Origin: Nelumbo lutea
Taxonomy: Eukaryota > Streptophyta > Magnoliopsida > Proteales > Nelumbonaceae
NCBI GenBank assembly: GCA_022828595.1
Contig: JAKGHH010000003.1
Coordinates: 51,015,759 to 51,079,758 of the forward strand
Length of the DNA: 64,000 nucleotides
Direction of reading: 5' to 3'
The notes under the pieces were generated by a model that did no database searches, had not been told where the DNA came from, and saw only the letters and a list, made by a program, of their open reading frames with translations. A program made the translations under genes and the position numbers. Below, one piece after another: positions 59,230 to 64,000 of the stretch (positions within the stretch are counted from its first letter, which is position 1; each line of letters begins with the position of its first letter).

Positions 59230-59470
59230 CAAATTTAGACATATGGCAATTTTTGAGAAGTTGTTGTTAAATCCCACGACCCACTACCACGACAAGTGGC
59301 ATTCTTATTTCCTAGAAAGGTAGACACATGGCAATTTTTGATAAATTCCTGCTAAAATCCACATCCCACTACAAGGCTACAGCTCCCAACCATTCAAACA
59401 CATGCCCTTCTCATTTTTCTGAAAACCTAGACATGTGACATTTTATGAGAAGTTGTTGCTAAAGCCCATA
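59230..59470. repeat. Degenerate tandem repeat around 'TAGACAYATGGCAATTTTTG'
   Basis: Three diverged units start near 59,236, 59,321 and 59,428, each followed by 'GAGAAGTTGTTGYTAAA' or a close variant. Spacing is irregular (85 and 107 bp). Confidence 0.6.
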
Positions 59471-59922
59471 ATAAGTCTCTATGTATCATAATAAAATAAA
59501 ATTATTCATATTCTAATAATTATTGAAAAGTTATTTTTTGAAATAAATATATTTTTTTTTAATTTTAATAATTATTTAAATTATTAATAAATATAAATTT
59601 AATAGTATTAATTCCATAATATAAAGTTAACATTGCTAATTCCTTGTACTAAGTACGTGGTCATTCACTAGTCTATATAATAAAGAAGAAAGAGAGGAGG
59701 CAAGGGTCCTCTCACCATATTGCTTTCCTCAATCCTTACACGAATGAGTTTTCTATTTTGAAAATACCCAAATGATCATTTTTGTCAATAAATTTCCTCT
59801 TCCATCCTCTGTGGCCCCTCTATGGTTTTAATTTAAATGTTTATTATTATCTACAATAAATGTTTAATTGGCTTTGATCATCTCTCTCTCTCCCCATTCA
59901 ACCTCTTCAAATCTCATAAGAT

Positions 59923-60122
59923 CTTTCCTAAATACACATTCTCTTTCTTACACACATTCCTTGAAAATTAACGTATGTTCAATTGCTATAATTAACCTAA
60001 GATTTAATCTATTCAAACCTTTCTTTCCTAAAAACACATTTTCTCTCTTGCACACACTCCCTAGAAAGTAATGTATGTTCAATTACTCTAACTAACCCAA
60101 GATTTAATATTTTTAGACCTTA
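59923..60122. repeat. 100-bp tandem duplication
   Basis: Units begin CTTTCCTAAA at 59,923 and 60,023, both with ACACATTYTCT-like and GTATGTTCAATT phrases. Diverged at roughly one base in six. Confidence 0.75.
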
Positions 60123-60884
60123 TTTCCCTTTGACCTCTTTCATCAACCCTATTATTTCTGAGCTCTCTCTAATCACCATGAACAATGGAGATTACGCGAA
60201 GTGATGATGGTAAGTCCATTTCCTTAGCCATTTTGTATTTAAAATGGTGTTGTAGGCATTATTTGAAATGATTTATGCATGCATGCTATATTATTATTTC
60301 ATTTTTCATGGTGCCCTTTCTATAAAAACAAAGAAACTAAATCTTGGTTTCGAAACTTCCAAAACATATGAACTTATTAGTTCCTTTATGGTAGAACTTC
60401 CAAAACATATAAACTTAAATTCAAAAAGCATTGTTTCAGCTATATAGTTTCGGAATCATGTACCTATACAATATTCCTAAGTTGTCTTCAAATGTTTAGG
60501 GAGATCGACTTTGTTGTATCTATAGGTAGAGAGCCATAATTTTTGCAGTTTTGGCTGATGTATATTGGTTTTTTTTTTGTTTGAATCTATAGTTTCTCCC
60601 AATGTAATTTAAGGTTTTTTGTCTTCATTCCTTCATTTATATTTACATATCAAAATAAATAGTAATATTCCTATGGATCACTTATTGCTACAATACTTTT
60701 TTTTTGCACTTTCCTTTTGCACAAGATAATCTTCCATGGTAAATTGTATTGATTCCTATATTCTACTTACCTTTTTCTTCATTATCAAAATGATTCTTAA
60801 AGTTGCTCCATGGTCATCTCACCAAAATTTTTCATGCCCCATTTTTGGTCTCCAACATTCATCATTCTTCTAATACTTTTACAG

Positions 60885-60982
60885 GTCTCAAACTCTTGGT
60901 GAAACTACTCATATTGGATAGAGGTTGAGGCAAACATAGGTGAAACACCAATCCTAGCACGAGATTTCAAAGTTAAAATTAT
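60885..60982 (+). pseudogene. RPA/OB-fold-like exon fragment
   Basis: Between an acceptor (TTTTACAG) and a donor (GTGAGTG) it reads, with one stop (TGG TGA), a segment containing YWIEVEANIGETPILARDFK. This resembles the RPA70-like OB-fold proteins often carried by plant Helitrons. Too short for certainty. Confidence 0.35.
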
Positions 60983-61427
60983 GTGAGTGAAGGTGGTATT
61001 ATTGTTTTACTTTTCTTTTAAAGATGTTAGTATACCCTGCATTCAATTTGTAAAGTTGCTTAGCATTTTCCATTTCCACTATTTGTCTATTAACCTTGTA
61101 TTTCTAATTAATCTTCATTAGGGAACTTCTTTTTAAAGCTCAACCAAATGGTTTTTATTAAGGTTCTCTTTTTTTTATTTTTATTGTGGGGGAAATGGAA
61201 AGTTAGGACAAAAAAAGAAGTCCCATTGCTTTGTATTTTGATAGGGTGGAGATGGAGGAAAAGCATACTTTAACTTTTCTTTCTATTAAGCATGTATGCA
61301 AGTTAAGCAAGTTTTATTGAAGAGATAGCCACAACATTTTTAGTTAATAGTGGCATAGTACAATTCCATTAATAAATGATCGCTTGCTCTGATTGGGATG
61401 TGCTCACTATCATCCACACCCTGTTGG

Positions 61428-61903
61428 TAGGGGTGTAAATGGTATTCGAAAATCCAATTTCAAATTCGATATTCGACATAATCTAATTGAATTCGAATAA
61501 TTTGAATATTTAATTAGTTGAATTCAGATATCCTAATCATATCGAATAGTTAATTGGACTGAAATTCGGATATGACCTGATTTGATTCGATAAATATCTG
61601 AATTTGACTGATTATTTAATTCTTATATATACTATATAAAATATTTTATATAATTTATATATAATAACTAAGTTATATAAATAATTTATATATTTATATA
61701 CTTTGTATCAATAAAATATTTATTAATTATCTAAAATAATTAATTAATCAAATTTGAATCGAATCAAACATTCAAATATTTAATCAGATTCGAATTCGGA
61801 TGTTGATTTTCAATATCCGTCAGATATCGAATCGAATTTAGATATCGGATTCAAATGTGGATATTGTCTAATCTTATTCGAATTCGATCCGTTTACACCC
61901 CTA
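61428..61903. mobile_element. hAT-type MITE, copy 2, perfect 8-bp TSD
   Basis: CCTGTTGG occurs at 61,420-61,427 and 61,904-61,911. Inverted ends TAGGGGTGTAAAT and GTTTACACCCCTA. The interior matches 1,697-2,178 in the same orientation. 476 bp, non-coding. Confidence 0.88.
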
Positions 61904-62634
61904 CCTGTTGGGAGAGAATTCCTCTCCTCCTTGTCAAGAACAAACCTTGGTAGCCAATTGTAAGGTGTTATTTGATTTTATTCCCCCTGCTCGCTTAAGT
62001 TTGTACAACATTCTTGCAATAGAGCTGCACTTATCTTAGCTAGGCATGCTCTTTCTTTGTCTCACCACTACACTTGGTCTTGTGCACCTCTTTTCATTGT
62101 ACAAGCTTTACAAGTTGATCTTGCTTTGAGTGGATAATGAATTTTGTTTTTTGGTTTAAAAATAAAAGTTTTATATCTTTTCCATTTTTAAAAGGACAAG
62201 GATTATATTTGAGGTTATTTATATTAACAAACTTGTAAATACATGTTATAATAGAATATATGTTAGAAAATGAGGATAGAAGTGAGAATCAAAGATTTAC
62301 ATATGTGACTTTTACTTACATGGAAAACACTCATTTTAATTGTTTAAACCAGCTTTTAAAACTACAATTTCATTTACATTAATTGCAATCTTCCTCACCC
62401 AAATTGACAGGATTGTTAGGTTGAGATAGAATAAAATTATCATTTTAACATTATTTCATTGAATTTAAAGAAGGTTTAAAAATTGATTCTATTAAGGAAA
62501 TGTTAATTTAATGAAGAGTTTTAGCTTTGAGTGATTATTTATATGTAGATGTTTGCGTGTAATACTATGACCTTTTTCTCTTTCTTTCATTTAGTCTTCT
62601 TTATCTTACAGTGCATCACACGGGTCTTTGCTAG

Positions 62635-63110
62635 TTTAAATTTAAACATAGGCATGGCCAAAGCAACCTAAGTGTAAATCCTAGTAGGCAACCACATTTT
62701 CTGCAAAGATTGCGTCAGTTGACAAAATGATGACCATGAGGGCCCACAAGAGAATGGACATTGACATTGACAATTAGGTGGAGGGAAAGAGATGAGAGTT
62801 AATTAGGGAATGGAGAAATCCCTAATACCCAAAGGTATGGGACCTTCATACTCAAATTGACTCACACCTAGTTTCACATCTAGCGGTTTGCTACAAATGC
62901 AAATAGTTTTTTTTTTTTTGAAGTCATAAGGCAAGAGCTTTATTCAACTTTTAACTTGAAACATTATATCTCATCCAAAATAATAGACCAGATACATTCT
63001 AGGGTAGAGGACCAAGTAAATGATCGGTTTTGTCTTAGAGCAAACACAAGTAGTTTGAATGCCTAAAGGTAGACTTGATTGCATTTCACAATTAATCTAA
63101 TAATTTATTT
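62635..63110. other. AT-rich spacer
   Basis: No gene is supported. A poly-T run lies near 62,910. Confidence 0.4.
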
Positions 63111-63114
63111 ATTC

Positions 63115-64000
63115 CTTGTGGCAGCTAATTTTAACTTCCTGGACTTTAGTTCTATACCTCTATTGGAATGAGACAATTTTCAAGAGTGGAATGAAAGTCT
63201 TCTTATTGCCTTAAACTGCGTAAACCTAGACCTAGCCTTACAAGTCAAAGAAAAGGCAGTCATTATAGATGAGAGCACCAAAGAAGAGAAGGAACTTCTC
63301 AAAAACTAGGAAAACTCAAATAGGGTATGCAAAATGATAATGAAATTCAAAATCAACAAAAATATTAGAGGTGCAATCCCCAACAAAGAGGCAGTAACAA
63401 AATACCTAGCTAAAGTAGAAGAATAGTTTGAGGCCTCAGAGAAAATGGTGTCATAAAGCCTTCTTAAAAAATGGTTAATATGAAGCTCTCAAACTCCACG
63501 ACAATGAAAGAGCACATATTAGAGATGAAGGACATAAGTGACAAACTAAATGGTCTAGGTGTCACTGTTACTAAACCCTTCCTAGTGGCCTTCATGTTGA
63601 ACTCTCTACCTACAGAGTATGGACCATTCAAGGTCTCTTATAACATACAAAGAGAGCCATGGAGTTTCAATAGGCTCTTAACTATGTGTGTCCAAGAGGA
63701 AGAGAGATTGAGGCATGAGAAGTTGGAAACAACAAACATTGTGCTTAAGGACAGAAAGAAAGGAGGTTTCACGAAGGGCAAAGGTCAAAAAATGACCAAG
63801 GGAAAGGGAAAGGCATATCCAATGTGCTTCTTCTGCAAGAAAGAAAAAGGGCCACTTCAAGAGTGATTTAACTCATTACAAGAAATGGTTGGAGAAGAAG
63901 AAAGACCATAAGGGAAAGAATACATGTATAAATCTATTCCTTGTTTGTGAATCGCATTTAATTGAAGTCCATAGAGACTCTTGGTGGATTGACTCTAGTT
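63115..64000 (+). pseudogene. Ty1/copia gag remnant, continues past the window
   Basis: Reads a copia gag (UBN2-like). ALNCVNLDLALQV-type phrases near 63,215 are followed by stops, then an open 131-codon stretch (63,471-63,866: MKLSNSTTMKEHILEMKDIS, then NSLPTEYGPFKVSY). A zinc-knuckle CFFCKKEKG near 63,825 is interrupted by a frameshift. The last bases read WWIDS, the start of the protease active-site region, at the right edge. No LTR is within the window. A different copia family from the one in TSA. Confidence 0.78.

Larger units (their letters stand above)
59672..62634 (+). mobile_element. Probable non-autonomous Helitron (about 2.96 kb)
   Basis: The right end TGCATCACACGGGTCTTTGCTAG followed by T matches plant Helitron 3' ends (short hairpin, then CTAG). 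The left end TCTATATAATAAAG is Helitron-like, but the preceding base is G rather than A. Inside are a 2 x 100-bp duplication, a possible RPA-like exon (60,885-60,982) and a nested hAT MITE (61,428-61,903). No Rep/helicase is seen. The left boundary is the weak point. Confidence 0.45.

Overview
This is nuclear DNA of a flowering plant. Three host genes have typical plant spliced structures (GT-AG introns in AT-rich sequence), and they lie between plant-type LTR retrotransposons, LINE ends, MITEs and probable Helitrons. Codon use in the host genes is not GC-rich as in grasses. The species cannot be named from the sequence.

Layout. Positions 1-6.2 kb: repeats (a promoter-like block, MITEs) and no convincing gene. 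6,233-9,623 (+): a complete four-exon O-methyltransferase of the caffeate/COMT type (364 aa). 11,495-12,542 (+): a complete six-exon HMGB chromatin protein (138 aa). 14,973-32,573: about 17.6 kb of Ty3/gypsy DNA, read as two degenerate Tat-type elements in tandem. The first has gag and pol. The second lost gag and most of its 5' LTR. Each carries a spliced-looking gene on the opposite strand between integrase and 3' LTR. 32.6-39.8 kb: MITEs and a possible Helitron. 39,799-55,666 (-): a nine-exon tryptophan synthase alpha-subunit gene with a plastid transit peptide. It is stretched to about 15.9 kb because its introns hold a full Ty1/copia element (44,570-50,219, TSD TAATT), two LINE 3' ends, an RTE-like LINE end, several MITEs and a 3 x 50-bp tandem repeat. 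55.7-64 kb: AT-rich intergenic DNA, a SINE-like unit, a probable non-autonomous Helitron containing a hAT-type MITE, and a degenerate copia gag running off the right edge.

The three host genes do not form a pathway. The OMT belongs to phenylpropanoid or related secondary metabolism, HMGB to chromatin, and TSA to plastid tryptophan synthesis. All retroelement reading frames are broken by stops or frameshifts; the host reading frames are open. I found no wholly new system. The items most worth a second look are the altered substrate pocket of the OMT, the spliced antisense genes of the gypsy pair, the tandem gypsy structure, and the heavy transposon load tolerated inside an essential gene.
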